Assembly: GCA_001512495.1 (NCBI GenBank)
Contig: LFRU01000090.1
Span: 17,999-59,505 of the forward strand
DNA length: 41,507 nt
Origin: Syntrophothermus sp. DTU052
GTDB taxonomy: Bacteria > Bacillota > Syntrophomonadia > Syntrophomonadales > DTU052
Reading direction: 5' to 3'
In this document: piece by piece, positions 1 through 9,251 of the stretch
Layout: every line of letters begins with the position of its first letter
Numbering within the stretch: position 1 is the stretch's first letter
The notes under the pieces: model-generated
The model's input: the letters and a program-made list of their open reading frames with translations, nothing else
What the model was told of the DNA's origin: nothing
Database searches by the model: none
Program-made: the position numbers and the translations under genes

Positions 1-927
1 CTCGCTCAAGCTGTAGAGGAGCTGGCTCAGGGGATGATCGCTGTGGAGTGTTCCAGTTTTCAATTGGAAACCATCAATAGATTTCACCCCCGATGCAGCG
101 GAGTTATAAACGTCACTCCGGATCACCTGGACCGGCACCGCACCATGGAAAACTATGCGGAGATTAAGTCCCGGGTCTTTATGAATCAGGATCCGGATGA
201 GTATACGGTATTAAATCTTATGGATCCCTGGATTGTAAAGTTTAAGCCGCCATGCCGAACCTTATTTTTTGCCACCGACCGCATTCTGGAAAGGGGCGTA
301 TGGATTGAGGACGGTAAGATAATAGTATCCCTGGAAGGCCGGCGAGAAGTGATATGCACCCTGGCGGAGGTCAAGCTGCGGGGACGCCATAACCTGGAGA
401 ATACCCTGTGCGCGGTTGGAGTAACCCGGGCCGTAGGAATCCCCCCGGATGCCATTCGGCGGGCCCTGGTTGCCTTTGAAGGGGTTCGCCACCGCCTGCA
501 GGAGGTGAAGACCGTAGATGGAGTTCTTTATATCAATGATTCCAAGGGGACCAATCCGGATTCAACCATTAAAGCCCTGGAATCATTTTCCGAACCGGTT
601 ATTCTCATTGCCGGAGGCAGAAGCAAAGGCGGCGATTTTGAGAAACTGGCTCATCTCATTACCCAAAAGGTGAAAGCACTGGTATTACTGGGCGAGGCCC
701 GGAGTATAATTAGACAAACCGTTGAGGACGAGGGATTTCAGGAGATTGTGGAGGTCGACTCAATAGAGGAAGCAGTGCTGGCAGCCCACAGAATCGCACA
801 GCCCGGGGAAGTAGTCCTGCTGTCGCCGGCTTGTGCCAGTTGGGATATGTTCAAGGACTACGAAGAGAGAGGAGACCTTTTCTGCCGTGCCGTAATGGCC
901 TTGGGGGAGGATGAGGTATGCGTCTGA
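1..927 (+). CDS. murD: MurD, UDP-N-acetylmuramoyl-L-alanine--D-glutamate ligase (5' end cut by window)
   Basis: The frame is open from base 1, so the gene starts upstream of the window and about the first third (including the ATP P-loop) is missing. MurD adds D-glutamate to UDP-MurNAc-L-Ala in the cytoplasm. Visible family marks are the ECSSFQLE stretch, the central-domain NVTPDHLDRH motif, the SKGTNPDST segment that opens the C-terminal ligase domain, AGGRSKGGDF, and the C-terminal LLSPACASWDMF block. The last 10 bases overlap the next gene, suggesting translational coupling, and the gene lies in normal dcw order before spoVE/ftsW. Identity is secure; only the N-terminus is unseen. Confidence 0.96.
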   Translation, partial: LAQAVEELAQGMIAVECSSFQLETINRFHPRCSGVINVTPDHLDRHRTMENYAEIKSRVFMNQDPDEYTVLNLMDPWIVKFKPPCRTLFFATDRILERGVWIEDGKIIVSLEGRREVICTLAEVKLRGRHNLENTLCAVGVTRAVGIPPDAIRRALVAFEGVRHRLQEVKTVDGVLYINDSKGTNPDSTIKALESFSEPVILIAGGRSKGGDFEKLAHLITQKVKALVLLGEARSIIRQTVEDEGFQEIVEVDSIEEAVLAAHRIAQPGEVVLLSPACASWDMFKDYEERGDLFCRAVMALGEDEVCV

Positions 928-2021
928 AGCAGGGTCCTCCGGACCTGATGCTTTTCCTGGTTGTTGTACTGCTGGTATGCATAGGGTTGATTATGATTTT
1001 CAGTGCCAGTGCAGTAACCTCCGATGTCAAGTACCAGGATGCATTTTTCTTTGTTAAACGGCAGTTGATCTGGGCGATCCTTGGTTTGATGGTCATGCTG
1101 GTCTTAATGAAGGCAAACTACCAGAAACTGCGGGAATTGGGGGTGGCCGGTCTCGTCCTGGCCCTGCTCTGCCTGGTGGCGGTATTGCTGCCGGGAATAG
1201 GCAAGAATGTCAAGGGGGCTGTTCGCCAGATTGATTTGGTGTTTACCAGTTTTACCCCTGCAGAATTGACCAAACTGTGTTTGGCGTTCTTTTTTGCTTC
1301 CAGCCTGAGCTTAAATTACGGGAAAATAAAATCTTTTGTTCAGGGCCTGCTGCCGTACCTGGTACTCATCGGTGTAGTCTGCGGTCTGATTATGCTCCAG
1401 CCCGACCTGGGGACAGCGCTGATTATCGCTGTTACCGCCTACCTGATGCTGATTATGGCCGGGGCCCGGATTAGTCACATGGTGGTTCTGGCCCTGATAG
1501 GCGTGGGACTGGTCGCTCTCGTCATATATCTGGAGCCTTACCGCATGATCAGGTTCATAGCCTTCCTTGATCCCTGGAAGTATGCGAGCGATGAGGGATT
1601 TCAAACCATACAATCTCTTTATGCCATCGGCTCCGGCGGTCTTTTCGGTATGGGGCTGGGACAGAGCCGGCAGAAATTCTTTTACCTGCCGGAGCAGCAT
1701 ACCGATTTTATCTTTGCCATTCTGGGGGAAGAATTAGGATATCTTGGGGTTTTTGTAGTGTTAACCCTATTATTTATATTTGCCTGGCGGGGTTTTCAGA
1801 TCGCATTGAAGGCGCCGGATATATTCGGCAGCCTGCTTGCTGCCGGTATAACCACCATGATTACCGCCCAGGCAGCTATCAATTTGGGAGTTGTTTCCGG
1901 ATCGCTGCCGGTAACCGGGATTCCACTTCCGTTTATCAGCTATGGCGGTTCCTCATTGATGTTTACCATGGCCGGAGTGGGATTATTATTGAGCGTTTCT
2001 CGTTACACTTATGATCGATGA
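918..2021 (+). CDS. ftsW: SEDS-family peptidoglycan glycosyltransferase, SpoVE/FtsW type
   Basis: A polytopic membrane protein of 367 aa with about ten hydrophobic segments, starting with one at residues 9-30. SEDS proteins polymerise lipid II into glycan strands together with a class B PBP. Family marks are the QPDLGTA loop, the EEGF/FQTIQSLYAIGSGG region, GLGQSRQKFFYLPEQHTDFIFAI, and the C-terminal GIPLPFISYGGSS motif. The ATG overlaps the end of murD and follows a GGGGGAGGATGAGG ribosome-binding region. Position between murD and murG matches spoVE of Bacillus subtilis, so the protein may serve division, spore cortex synthesis or both; sequence alone does not separate FtsW from SpoVE. Confidence 0.94.
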   Translation: MRLKQGPPDLMLFLVVVLLVCIGLIMIFSASAVTSDVKYQDAFFFVKRQLIWAILGLMVMLVLMKANYQKLRELGVAGLVLALLCLVAVLLPGIGKNVKGAVRQIDLVFTSFTPAELTKLCLAFFFASSLSLNYGKIKSFVQGLLPYLVLIGVVCGLIMLQPDLGTALIIAVTAYLMLIMAGARISHMVVLALIGVGLVALVIYLEPYRMIRFIAFLDPWKYASDEGFQTIQSLYAIGSGGLFGMGLGQSRQKFFYLPEQHTDFIFAILGEELGYLGVFVVLTLLFIFAWRGFQIALKAPDIFGSLLAAGITTMITAQAAINLGVVSGSLPVTGIPLPFISYGGSSLMFTMAGVGLLLSVSRYTYDR

Positions 2022-2032
2022 GGGAGGGTATG

Positions 2033-3148
2033 ATGAAGGTAATCATGACTGGCGGGGGCACCGGCGGGCACATATATCCCGCCCTGGCTGTCGCCCGGGG
2101 GATTATGCATAAATGGCCCCGAGCAAGAATAATCTTTGTCGGTACCAGGAAAGGTATGGAAAAGGACATTATTCCGGAGAGCGGCTTTGAATTTAAGACT
2201 ATTTCCGCTCAAGGCCTAAACCGGTCTTCCCTGGTTAAAGCGGCTTCCTCCGCCTTGAAGGTCCCGATTGGATTCTGGCAGGCCCGCAGCATTATCAAGG
2301 AGTTCAATCCCGATATTGTTGTGGGTACCGGGGGCTACGTGTCATATCCGGTGGTTCTGGCAGCCAGCATAATGCAGTTCAAGACGGTTATTCACGAGCA
2401 GAATGCCTTTCCAGGGCTGGCGAATCGGGCCCTGGGGAAAAGAGCCGATCGGATCATGTTGACCTTTTCCGAGGCCGCCGCTTATTTCCCGGCGGAAAAA
2501 ACCACGGTGACCGGCCTGCCGGTGAGACCTGAGATTTTGACAGCTACTCGCCGGGATGCTGCGTCTTTTTTTGCGCTGCAGGAGGACAGGTTTACTATTG
2601 TAGTTTTCGGCGGCAGCCGGGGGGCCCAGAGGATAAATGAGGCCGTGGAGGGCTTGGTAGAACCGTTATCAGCGGATGGGGTTCAACTGATATGGATAAC
2701 CGGCGAACAGCACTTTGCCGCCCTCCAGCAGTCGGTGTCCTCATCAGAAAACATCGATAATGTAAGGATATATCCATATCTGTATAACATGGAGCTCGCT
2801 TTGGCTATGGCTGATCTGGTGGTATGCCGGGCCGGAGCCGCGACGCTTTCCGAACTGGCGGTACGCGGCGTTCCCGCGATTCTGGTACCATACCCTTACG
2901 CAGCCGAAAACCACCAGGAAAAAAACGCGCGTTACCTGGAAAAGAAGGGGGCAGCCCTGTTGATTGTCGACGAGTTCCTGGATCGACAGACCCTGGCCGC
3001 CAGGATCAACGAACTGCGAAACAATAAGTTTCGATTACTCCGCATGGCTCAAATGATGAAAAAAGAAGGTCGCCCCCGAGCCTTGGAGGATATCCTTGAT
3101 ATAATAGAAGAGGTAGTAGCATCAAAAAAGGAGATTGACTCACCGTAA
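2033..3148 (+). CDS. murG: MurG, lipid II-forming GlcNAc transferase
   Basis: MurG transfers GlcNAc from UDP-GlcNAc to lipid I at the inner face of the membrane, making lipid II. The 371-aa product has the N-terminal glycine-rich motif TGGGTGGHIYPALAVA, a VGTGGYVSYP segment, HEQNAFPGLANR, a second glycine-rich loop FGGSRGAQRIN, and the donor-site motif CRAGAATLSELAVRGVPAILVPYPYAAENHQ. The frame is open from an ATG at 2018 that overlaps the previous stop, but the AGGGAGGG at 2021-2028 lies 4-5 bases before the ATG at 2033, and starting there gives the usual MKVIMTGGGTGGH N-terminus. It is followed by an 80-100 base gap before murC. Confidence 0.95.
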   Translation: MKVIMTGGGTGGHIYPALAVARGIMHKWPRARIIFVGTRKGMEKDIIPESGFEFKTISAQGLNRSSLVKAASSALKVPIGFWQARSIIKEFNPDIVVGTGGYVSYPVVLAASIMQFKTVIHEQNAFPGLANRALGKRADRIMLTFSEAAAYFPAEKTTVTGLPVRPEILTATRRDAASFFALQEDRFTIVVFGGSRGAQRINEAVEGLVEPLSADGVQLIWITGEQHFAALQQSVSSSENIDNVRIYPYLYNMELALAMADLVVCRAGAATLSELAVRGVPAILVPYPYAAENHQEKNARYLEKKGAALLIVDEFLDRQTLAARINELRNNKFRLLRMAQMMKKEGRPRALEDILDIIEEVVASKKEIDSP

Positions 3149-3243
3149 ACGGTGGAGCAGTAATAGTAACCACTTTTATTAGAATTGCATAAGATACGGT
3201 GTAGCGTTTAATCCGCAGGCACCTCAAAAAGGAGATGGAGCAG

Positions 3244-4629
3244 TTGGCTGTTGACTCGGAAAAGAGGATACACCTCGTAGGTATTGGCGGGGCCGGAATG
3301 AGTGGTATTGCCCGAATTCTGAAGCAAATGGGCAAAGACATAACCGGTTCTGACTTGAACAGCAGTGAAGTCACCAGCCGTTTGGAGAGCATCGGGATAA
3401 CCGTTTTTAATGGTCATTCTTCGGCCAACCTGGACAAGGATACTGATCTCGTGGTTTTTTCATCCGCGGTACCGGGCAGCAACCCGGAAGTAAGAAAGGC
3501 CCACCGGTTGGGCATACCGGTAATCAGGCGCGGAGAGATGCTGGCCCATTTGGTGAATTCCTGTCAGGGTATAGCGGTGGCGGGCGCGCATGGCAAGACC
3601 ACCACTACCTCAATGATTGCCAAGATCCTTGAGGAGCATGGTCTGGATCCCAGCTTCCTAATCGGGGCAGAACTGCAGGATTCCAGTTTTGGCGCCCAAC
3701 TCGGCAGTGGCGAGTATTTTGTGGCCGAAGCCGATGAAAGCGATGCATCTTTTCTGCAGTTGAATCCCTATGTGGCAATAGTAACCAATGTTGAGGACGA
3801 TCATCTGGAATTTTATCGCTCCATGGACCGATTGAAAGATGCCTTCCGCCAGTTCATCAGCCAGGTCAAAACGGGAGGGTTTGCCATTCTGTATCATGAT
3901 GACCCCTTTTTGCGCAGTTTGAAAGATGACTTTCGCCATTTAATCTATTATGGATCCACGCCGGATGCTTGTTACCACTATTCCAACCTGAAAAACAACG
4001 GCTGGGGCTCATCCTTTGCAGTTCACCATCATGGGGAATACCAGGGAACGATAGTGCTTTCAATTCCTGGATATCACAATGTGTTAAACGCCCTGGCTGC
4101 GACCGCAGTGGCCAATGAACTGGGGATTCCTTTTAAGGTGATAAAGGAGGCTCTTCTTTGCTTCAAGGGTGCCAAGAGACGCCTGCAGCTGCTGGGCAAG
4201 GTTGGCGGGATTACCCTGATCGATGACTATGCCCACCACCCAACAGAAATTGCGGCGACCATAGGAGCAGCCCGCCAATTCCATGAAGGCAGGCTGACGG
4301 TGGTTTTCCAACCCCATCGCTATACACGGACCAAAATTCTGCGGGAACAATTTGGTGGGGCCTTCAAGGGTGTGAATCAATTGATAGTTACTGATATTTA
4401 CAGTGCCGGTGAAAAGCCGATCCCCGGCATCACCGGGGATACAATCTGCCAATCGGCTCAAAAACAGGGCTGTAATGCCCTATTTATACCAGAGCCGGAT
4501 GGAATAACTGATTACCTGTTAAAGGAATCCCGGCCTGGAGATGTAATCCTATTTATGGGGGCCGGCGATATATGGAAAATCGGAGAAGAATTTAAGCTGC
4601 TCCTGGAAGGCTCACACCCGTCAGCATAG
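3244..4629 (+). CDS. murC: MurC, UDP-N-acetylmuramate--L-alanine ligase
   Basis: MurC adds L-alanine to UDP-MurNAc, the first peptide step of wall-precursor synthesis. The protein (about 461 aa, normal length) shows the N-terminal VGIGGAGMSGIA nucleotide-binding motif, the ATP loop AGAHGKTTTT, EADESDASF, the NVEDDHLEFY segment, GAKRRLQ, DDYAHHPTEI and FQPHRYTRT. The AAGGAG at 3229-3234 abuts an in-frame ATG at 3235 with no spacing, whereas the TTG at 3244 sits nine bases behind it; I therefore favour the TTG and note the ATG as the alternative. It lies between murG and murA; no murB is found between these genes. Confidence 0.94.
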   Translation: MAVDSEKRIHLVGIGGAGMSGIARILKQMGKDITGSDLNSSEVTSRLESIGITVFNGHSSANLDKDTDLVVFSSAVPGSNPEVRKAHRLGIPVIRRGEMLAHLVNSCQGIAVAGAHGKTTTTSMIAKILEEHGLDPSFLIGAELQDSSFGAQLGSGEYFVAEADESDASFLQLNPYVAIVTNVEDDHLEFYRSMDRLKDAFRQFISQVKTGGFAILYHDDPFLRSLKDDFRHLIYYGSTPDACYHYSNLKNNGWGSSFAVHHHGEYQGTIVLSIPGYHNVLNALAATAVANELGIPFKVIKEALLCFKGAKRRLQLLGKVGGITLIDDYAHHPTEIAATIGAARQFHEGRLTVVFQPHRYTRTKILREQFGGAFKGVNQLIVTDIYSAGEKPIPGITGDTICQSAQKQGCNALFIPEPDGITDYLLKESRPGDVILFMGAGDIWKIGEEFKLLLEGSHPSA

Positions 4630-4647
4630 CTTGGCGGAGGTGGAGTT

Positions 4648-5910
4648 TTGAATAAGCTTTTAATTGGTGGAGGAACGAGAGTCCGCGGCCGGGTTAGAGT
4701 CAGCGGCTCCAAGAATGCGACCCTGCCGATTATGGCTGCCTGCCTCTTGGCTCGTAAAGAGTGTATCTTACATCAGGTCCCGGATCTGGATGATGTAAAG
4801 GTGATGGAAGAGGTCCTGGTCAGCCTGGGCGCCCGAGTAAAAAGGGAAAACGGCACCCTAGTGATTAACCCTGAAAACATAAATTCCTATGAGCTTCCCG
4901 AATATTTGAGCCGAAGAATGAGGGCTTCCAATCTGGTTATGGGTGCACTGCTGGGCCGGTTCGGCAAGGCCCGGGTATCATATCCCGGCGGTTGCGCCAT
5001 TGGCCAGCGTCCCATGGACATTCATCTGAAGGGCTTTCGCGAAATGGGGTACAAGATTGAGGAGTGCTACGGATACATCGAAGGCCAGGCTGCTCAGTTG
5101 TCCGATTGCGAAATAATGCTGGATTTTCCCAGTGTTGGAGCTACGGAAAACCTGATGATGGCAGCGGCCGTATCCAGCGGCAATACAGTGATCCGTAATG
5201 CAGCGCGGGAACCGGAAATCGTGGATATGCAGAACTTTCTCAATCGGATGGGGGCAAGAATCAGGGGGGCCGGTCTTGACGTAATCAGGATTGAGGGGGT
5301 TGGCGAGCTTAATGGAGTAGAGCATGAGGTAATTCCCGATAGAATTGAGGCGGGAACATTCATGGTCCTGGCCGCGGTTTCCAAAGGGGATGTAGTGATC
5401 GAGAATGTAGTGGCTGAGCACCTGGTGCCGGTAACTGCTAAGATACGGGAAACCGGTGCCGAGGTAATCCAGCATAACGGCGGTACCCTGCGGGTGTTGG
5501 GCAAGCGAAAACTGGGACCGGTTGATATAAAGACCATGCCCTATCCCGGCTTTCCCACTGATATGCAGCCGCAGATGATGGTCCTGCTCGCCGGGGTGGA
5601 AGGAACCAGTGTAATAGTGGAAACCATCTTTGAGAATCGGTTTATGCATGTCAACGAGCTGCGCCGCATGGGCGCAGACATTAAAGTCGAAGGGCGGGTC
5701 GCGATAATCAAGGGAAAGAATCGTTTGCGAGGGGCTGCAGTCGAAGCAACCGACCTCAGGGCGGGAGCGGCCTTGGTGATTGCAGCCGTAGGCTGTACGG
5801 AAGAAACGATTATTGACAACGCCTTTCACATTGATCGGGGGTACGAAAAGATTGAAGAAAAGCTGGGAGCCTTGGGAATAAAGGCGGTCCGCATAGCTTC
5901 CGATAACTGA
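4648..5910 (+). CDS. murA: MurA, UDP-N-acetylglucosamine 1-carboxyvinyltransferase
   Basis: MurA transfers enolpyruvate from PEP to UDP-GlcNAc, the committed step of peptidoglycan synthesis and the fosfomycin target. The 420-aa product has the N-terminal [13 protein letters not shown] motif (catalytic Lys 22 and Asn 23), the mobile-loop cysteine at residue 116 in [12 protein letters not shown], the RIEAGTFM motif, FPTDMQPQ (the family catalytic Asp) and the C-terminal [12 protein letters not shown]. The presence of Cys116 predicts fosfomycin sensitivity. It starts with TTG after GGCGGAGGTGG. Its position between murC and divIB is where B. subtilis has murB, an order also known from other clostridia. 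Confidence 0.95.
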   Translation: MNKLLIGGGTRVRGRVRVSGSKNATLPIMAACLLARKECILHQVPDLDDVKVMEEVLVSLGARVKRENGTLVINPENINSYELPEYLSRRMRASNLVMGALLGRFGKARVSYPGGCAIGQRPMDIHLKGFREMGYKIEECYGYIEGQAAQLSDCEIMLDFPSVGATENLMMAAAVSSGNTVIRNAAREPEIVDMQNFLNRMGARIRGAGLDVIRIEGVGELNGVEHEVIPDRIEAGTFMVLAAVSKGDVVIENVVAEHLVPVTAKIRETGAEVIQHNGGTLRVLGKRKLGPVDIKTMPYPGFPTDMQPQMMVLLAGVEGTSVIVETIFENRFMHVNELRRMGADIKVEGRVAIIKGKNRLRGAAVEATDLRAGAALVIAAVGCTEETIIDNAFHIDRGYEKIEEKLGALGIKAVRIASDN

Positions 5911-5998
5911 TGCTCCATACCGACTACAAATGGAAAGATCTTCTCCTGGGGTTTTGTCTGGAGAGAGGGTTCGTTGCTTCCAACCGTCCCGGTAGATC

Positions 5999-6007
5999 TG
6001 ATATAAT
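5999..6007 (+). promoter_or_regulatory. Extended -10 promoter candidate before divIB/ftsQ
   Basis: The string TGATATAAT is a perfect sigma-A -10 hexamer (6002-6007) preceded by the TGn extension. No convincing -35 hexamer stands at 16-18 bp; TTGCTT at 5974 is 22 bp away. It lies in the 124-base gap between murA and divIB, so it could drive the division genes separately from the mur genes. It is a sequence match only. Confidence 0.5.
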
Positions 6008-6034
6008 GCTGGTGATGCCATGGGAGGAGAACGG

Positions 6035-6775
6035 ATGAGAAAACGGAGAAACAGAAACGGCCGCAGTGTCATTATGTTCCTCGCCCTTTGCCTGGCTGTT
6101 GTTGCGGGCTTTTATTACTTCCTTCACAGTTCGGTCTTTTTTATCGAAGACATTGAGGTTACCGGCAACCATATCGTTCCGACCCAGGATATCATTGCTC
6201 TGTCCGGTATTCATACCGGGCAGAACATCTTTGAATTCAAAACCGAGGCCAGCCAAAAAGCAGTTGAAGTAATCCCTTATGTTAGACAAGCCGTAATTAA
6301 GAGAATTTTTCCCAACCGGGTACAGATAAGTGTAGTCGAGAGGGAGTCGTGGGCGTATGTTATACATGATGGTGGTGTATTGGTTATCGACAATGAAGGG
6401 GTATGTCTGGACAAGTTGGAAATGATGGGGGAGACAGACCTGCTGGTCGTTTCCATTGCCGGTATGGAAGATACGGTAGTGGAGGGACAAAAGGTTAACG
6501 AAAACGCAATTGAACTGATAAGGTTTTTATCCGACGCGTTGCCCGATGACCTCATGCAGGAAGTATCCGAGTTTCACTATTCCGCGCCCGGACAGGTTAT
6601 CGTATTTACCCTTGATGGAACCGAGGTCAGACTGGGAGACCGGGAACGCCTCGATGAAAAGATAAGCTACTGGCGGCGGGTGATAAAGAAACAGAAGGAA
6701 GAAGATGATCATAGCGGGTTAGAATATATTGATCTGCGTTTTAAGGGACAACCGGTAATTCAGGAGAAACGCTAG
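6035..6775 (+). CDS. divIB: FtsQ/DivIB cell-division protein
   Basis: A single-pass membrane protein of about 246 aa. A basic tail (RKRRNRNGR) precedes one transmembrane segment at about residues 13-33. A POTRA domain follows (IEVTGNHIVPTQDII ... IFPNRVQISVVERESWAYV) and then the beta domain typical of FtsQ/DivIB, which bridges early and late divisome proteins outside the membrane. An in-frame ATG exists at 6020, but GGGAGGAG at 6022-6029 is correctly spaced for the ATG at 6035. It is followed closely by the DUF881 gene. Sequence is fast-evolving in this family; the call rests on topology, the POTRA pattern and dcw position. Confidence 0.9.
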   Translation: MRKRRNRNGRSVIMFLALCLAVVAGFYYFLHSSVFFIEDIEVTGNHIVPTQDIIALSGIHTGQNIFEFKTEASQKAVEVIPYVRQAVIKRIFPNRVQISVVERESWAYVIHDGGVLVIDNEGVCLDKLEMMGETDLLVVSIAGMEDTVVEGQKVNENAIELIRFLSDALPDDLMQEVSEFHYSAPGQVIVFTLDGTEVRLGDRERLDEKISYWRRVIKKQKEEDDHSGLEYIDLRFKGQPVIQEKR

Positions 6776-6789
6776 TGGGGTGATACCTA

Positions 6790-7515
6790 TTGAAGTTTAA
6801 GGGAGCCCAGATTTCGATGGCCGTTGTATGTCTGGTCCTGGGAATACTGTTGGCGCTTCAATTCAGATCCAATGAGAATAGTCCCCGGTACATGACGAGT
6901 GATCGCTGGACAGAGATTACGGTACAAATGGAAAACCTGCAGCGCGAGCGAGATTTTCTAGCGGAGGAGGTTTTGTCCCTCCGGGAGAAAATCGAGGAAG
7001 CGGCGTCGAAACAGGAGGGGGATGCAGTAAATGTTCTTAGAGAGGAACTGGCCAAAGCAAATATGGCTGCGGGACTGGTGGCGGTAAGAGGAGAGGGAAT
7101 CATCCTAACCCTTAATGACAGTCCCCATATATTACAACCCGGGGAAGACCCCAATGATTATTTGGTTCATGATGAGGACTTATTAAAGTTGGTAAATGAA
7201 CTCTGGGCAGCCGGAGCCGAAGCAATCAGTGTCAATGGAAACCGGCTGGTGGCCAATTCCGAAATCCGCTGCGCCGGTACCACGATCCTGGTTAATGTAA
7301 ACAAGATTGCACCACCGTTTGTAATTCATGCCATTGGGGATCCACAGATTCTGGAAAGCTCGCTGAGGATTAAGGGCGGTTGGCTTGCAACCTTACAAAT
7401 GTGGGGTATTCAAGTTCAGATACAGCCTTCGGAGTCGGTTGAGATACCGGCTTATGAGGGACCTATCAAGTTCCAATACGCAGAACCGGTAAAAAGCGGT
7501 ACAGACAATACCTGA
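6790..7515 (+). CDS. DUF881 family protein (YlxW/YlxX-like)
   Basis: The protein of 241 aa has one N-terminal membrane segment (about residues 7-24), a coiled-coil stretch rich in Glu and Arg (about 40-95) and a C-terminal DUF881 domain (VRGEGIILTLNDSP, NELWAAGAEAISVNGNRLV, IRCAGTTILVN, PFVIHAIGDP). In B. subtilis two such genes, ylxW and ylxX, stand between divIB and sbp; here there is one. The biochemical role is unknown, but position implies a link to envelope growth or division. The start is a TTG eight bases after GGGGTGAT. Confidence 0.88.
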   Translation: MKFKGAQISMAVVCLVLGILLALQFRSNENSPRYMTSDRWTEITVQMENLQRERDFLAEEVLSLREKIEEAASKQEGDAVNVLREELAKANMAAGLVAVRGEGIILTLNDSPHILQPGEDPNDYLVHDEDLLKLVNELWAAGAEAISVNGNRLVANSEIRCAGTTILVNVNKIAPPFVIHAIGDPQILESSLRIKGGWLATLQMWGIQVQIQPSESVEIPAYEGPIKFQYAEPVKSGTDNT

Positions 7516-7591
7516 TGAAAGCCTGAGTTCAGGGAATAAACTGGATGCGGGTGACGCCGGGAATTCTTAATCGTAGAGAGGCGGTATATTT

Positions 7592-7930
7592 ATGTGGTTA
7601 GTGGTTATATTCTGCATGCTCATTGGCCTCATTATCGGCTTTCAGCTGCCGATCTTTATCCCTCTGGTCTATGCCAAATATATGTCGGTCGCCATACTCG
7701 CGATGCTGGACTCGGTTTTTGGCGGAATTAGAGCCTATATGGAGAATGTGTTTGACACCACAGTTTTTGTCAGCGGGTTTGTAACCAATGCCCTGCTGGC
7801 GGCCGGCCTTGCTTATCTGGGCGACCGGTTGGGCGTTGAACTGTATTTGGCTGCCGTAGTAGCCTTTGGAGTAAGGCTGTTCCAAAACCTTGCTATAATC
7901 AGGCGCTATTTTTTAAGGAAATCCTATTAA
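7592..7930 (+). CDS. sbp: Small basic protein Sbp (DUF1290)
   Basis: A membrane protein of 112 aa with three or four hydrophobic segments. It shows the family pattern SVAILAMLDSVFGGIRAYME near the middle and VELYLAAVVAFGVRLFQN near the end, followed by a basic C-terminus (IRRYFLRKSY). Members of this family are found between the DUF881 genes and ftsA in many Firmicutes; no biochemical function is established. The ATG has a well-spaced GAGAGGCGG upstream. Confidence 0.92.
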   Translation: MWLVVIFCMLIGLIIGFQLPIFIPLVYAKYMSVAILAMLDSVFGGIRAYMENVFDTTVFVSGFVTNALLAAGLAYLGDRLGVELYLAAVVAFGVRLFQNLAIIRRYFLRKSY

Positions 7931-8009
7931 TATGCGACATAAAAAAGGAAATTTTGCACTGGTGTGGTAAATAGATGATAAAGCAAGATTGGTGCTGCGG
8001 GGGTCTTAT

Positions 8010-9239
8010 GTGAGAAGGAATATTGTGGTCGGCCTCGATTTAGGCTCCACCAAAATGGCAGTTGCAGTAGGGGAAGTCAATAACGACAATTCTCTTACTC
8101 TGCTGGCACTCAGTCAAATAGACTCATCGGGGATGCGCCGTGGGAATGTGGTTGACATGGAGTCCTCCGCCCGGACTATTGATGAACTGCTGGATGGAGT
8201 AGAACGAATTGCTGGAACCCATATTACAACCACCCGCGTAGGCTTCAACAGTACCAGTGTAGCTACGACTATTAACCGGGCAACTATTGCGGTAACACAT
8301 CCCAATCACGAGATAAACAGTGACGACATCAACCGGGCTATTCAAGCCGCCAGGATGGTTCCCATTTCACCTGACCGCTCAGTGGTGCACATAATACCCA
8401 GGCAGTTTATTGTTGATGGATATGAGGGAGTAGTTGATCCCCTGGGGATGATGGGATCGCGTCTGGAAGTTGAGGTAATAATCGTTACCGCTTTGACCTC
8501 TGCTTTACAGAATATGGTTAAGACGGTTGGCCGTACCGGAACCAAGGTTAAGGAGATTGTCTTAAGCAGTATTTTGTCCGCAGAAGCGGTTCTCCAGCCC
8601 GCAGAAAAGGAAATGGGTGTGGTGCTGGTGGACATCGGAGGGGGTACAAGCGACATTGCGGTCTTTGAACAAGGATCACTGGTTTATGCATCGGTTCTGC
8701 CGGTAGGCGGGGATTACATTACTCGTGACCTGGCGGTAGGATTAAGGACCACCATCGATGAAGCCCGCCGCATCAAAGAGAATTACGGCTATGCTCATGT
8801 GGATTTGGTTCCTGAAGGGGAAATGGTCGATATTTCTAGCATTTACGGCAAGGATAGTCGTCAGGTTTCTGAAAGGGCCATTGCCTCAATTATTCAGCCC
8901 CGGGTAGAAGAACTTCTGGAAATTCTGAATGCGGAACTGCGCCGCACAGGTTTTGACGGCGTGCTGCCGGCGGGGATAGTTTTAACAGGTGGGTGCTCTT
9001 TATTAAAAGGAATTATACCTTTCGGGGAAGAATACCTTAATATGCCCATGCGAATAGGTTATCCGGAGAACGGCGGCCTGGGCATCAATCAGCAGTACGG
9101 CCCTGAGTACGCGGCTGTACTGGGCAATCTGCTGTACGGAGCCCGTGTTCTCAGCAACCTGCAAGGAGAGAAGCAGGATAAGCTTATAAGCGGTTTTATT
9201 TCCAGAATAGGCTACTGGTTTAAAGAGTTGTTCAGTTAA
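8010..9239 (+). CDS. ftsA: FtsA, actin-like divisome membrane anchor
   Basis: FtsA binds ATP, polymerises and tethers FtsZ to the membrane. The product (about 409 aa) has the actin-family phosphate-1 motif VVGLDLGSTKMAVAVGE at its N-terminus, the 1C-domain region, phosphate-2 LVDIGGGTSDIAVFEQG, the adenosine motif GIVLTGGCSLLKG, and a C-terminal amphipathic-looking segment (LISGFISRIGYWFKELFS) that would be the membrane-targeting helix. The frame is open from a TTG at 7989 without a clear ribosome-binding site; GCGGGGG at 7996-8002 fits the GTG at 8010. A weak TTGCAC/GATAAA promoter-like pair lies at 7954-7982. Confidence 0.95.
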   Translation: MRRNIVVGLDLGSTKMAVAVGEVNNDNSLTLLALSQIDSSGMRRGNVVDMESSARTIDELLDGVERIAGTHITTTRVGFNSTSVATTINRATIAVTHPNHEINSDDINRAIQAARMVPISPDRSVVHIIPRQFIVDGYEGVVDPLGMMGSRLEVEVIIVTALTSALQNMVKTVGRTGTKVKEIVLSSILSAEAVLQPAEKEMGVVLVDIGGGTSDIAVFEQGSLVYASVLPVGGDYITRDLAVGLRTTIDEARRIKENYGYAHVDLVPEGEMVDISSIYGKDSRQVSERAIASIIQPRVEELLEILNAELRRTGFDGVLPAGIVLTGGCSLLKGIIPFGEEYLNMPMRIGYPENGGLGINQQYGPEYAAVLGNLLYGARVLSNLQGEKQDKLISGFISRIGYWFKELFS

Positions 9240-9251
9240 GGGGGTTAGAAG

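Noticed and set aside
4978-6072. A long open frame (364 aa) on the minus strand across murA and divIB
   Set aside because: It is fully antisense to a clearly conserved murA, has no family motifs and reflects codon bias.
7975-8013. Twelve-codon leader whose TGA overlaps the ftsA GTG
   Set aside because: No ribosome-binding site; could be coincidence, though coupling cannot be excluded.
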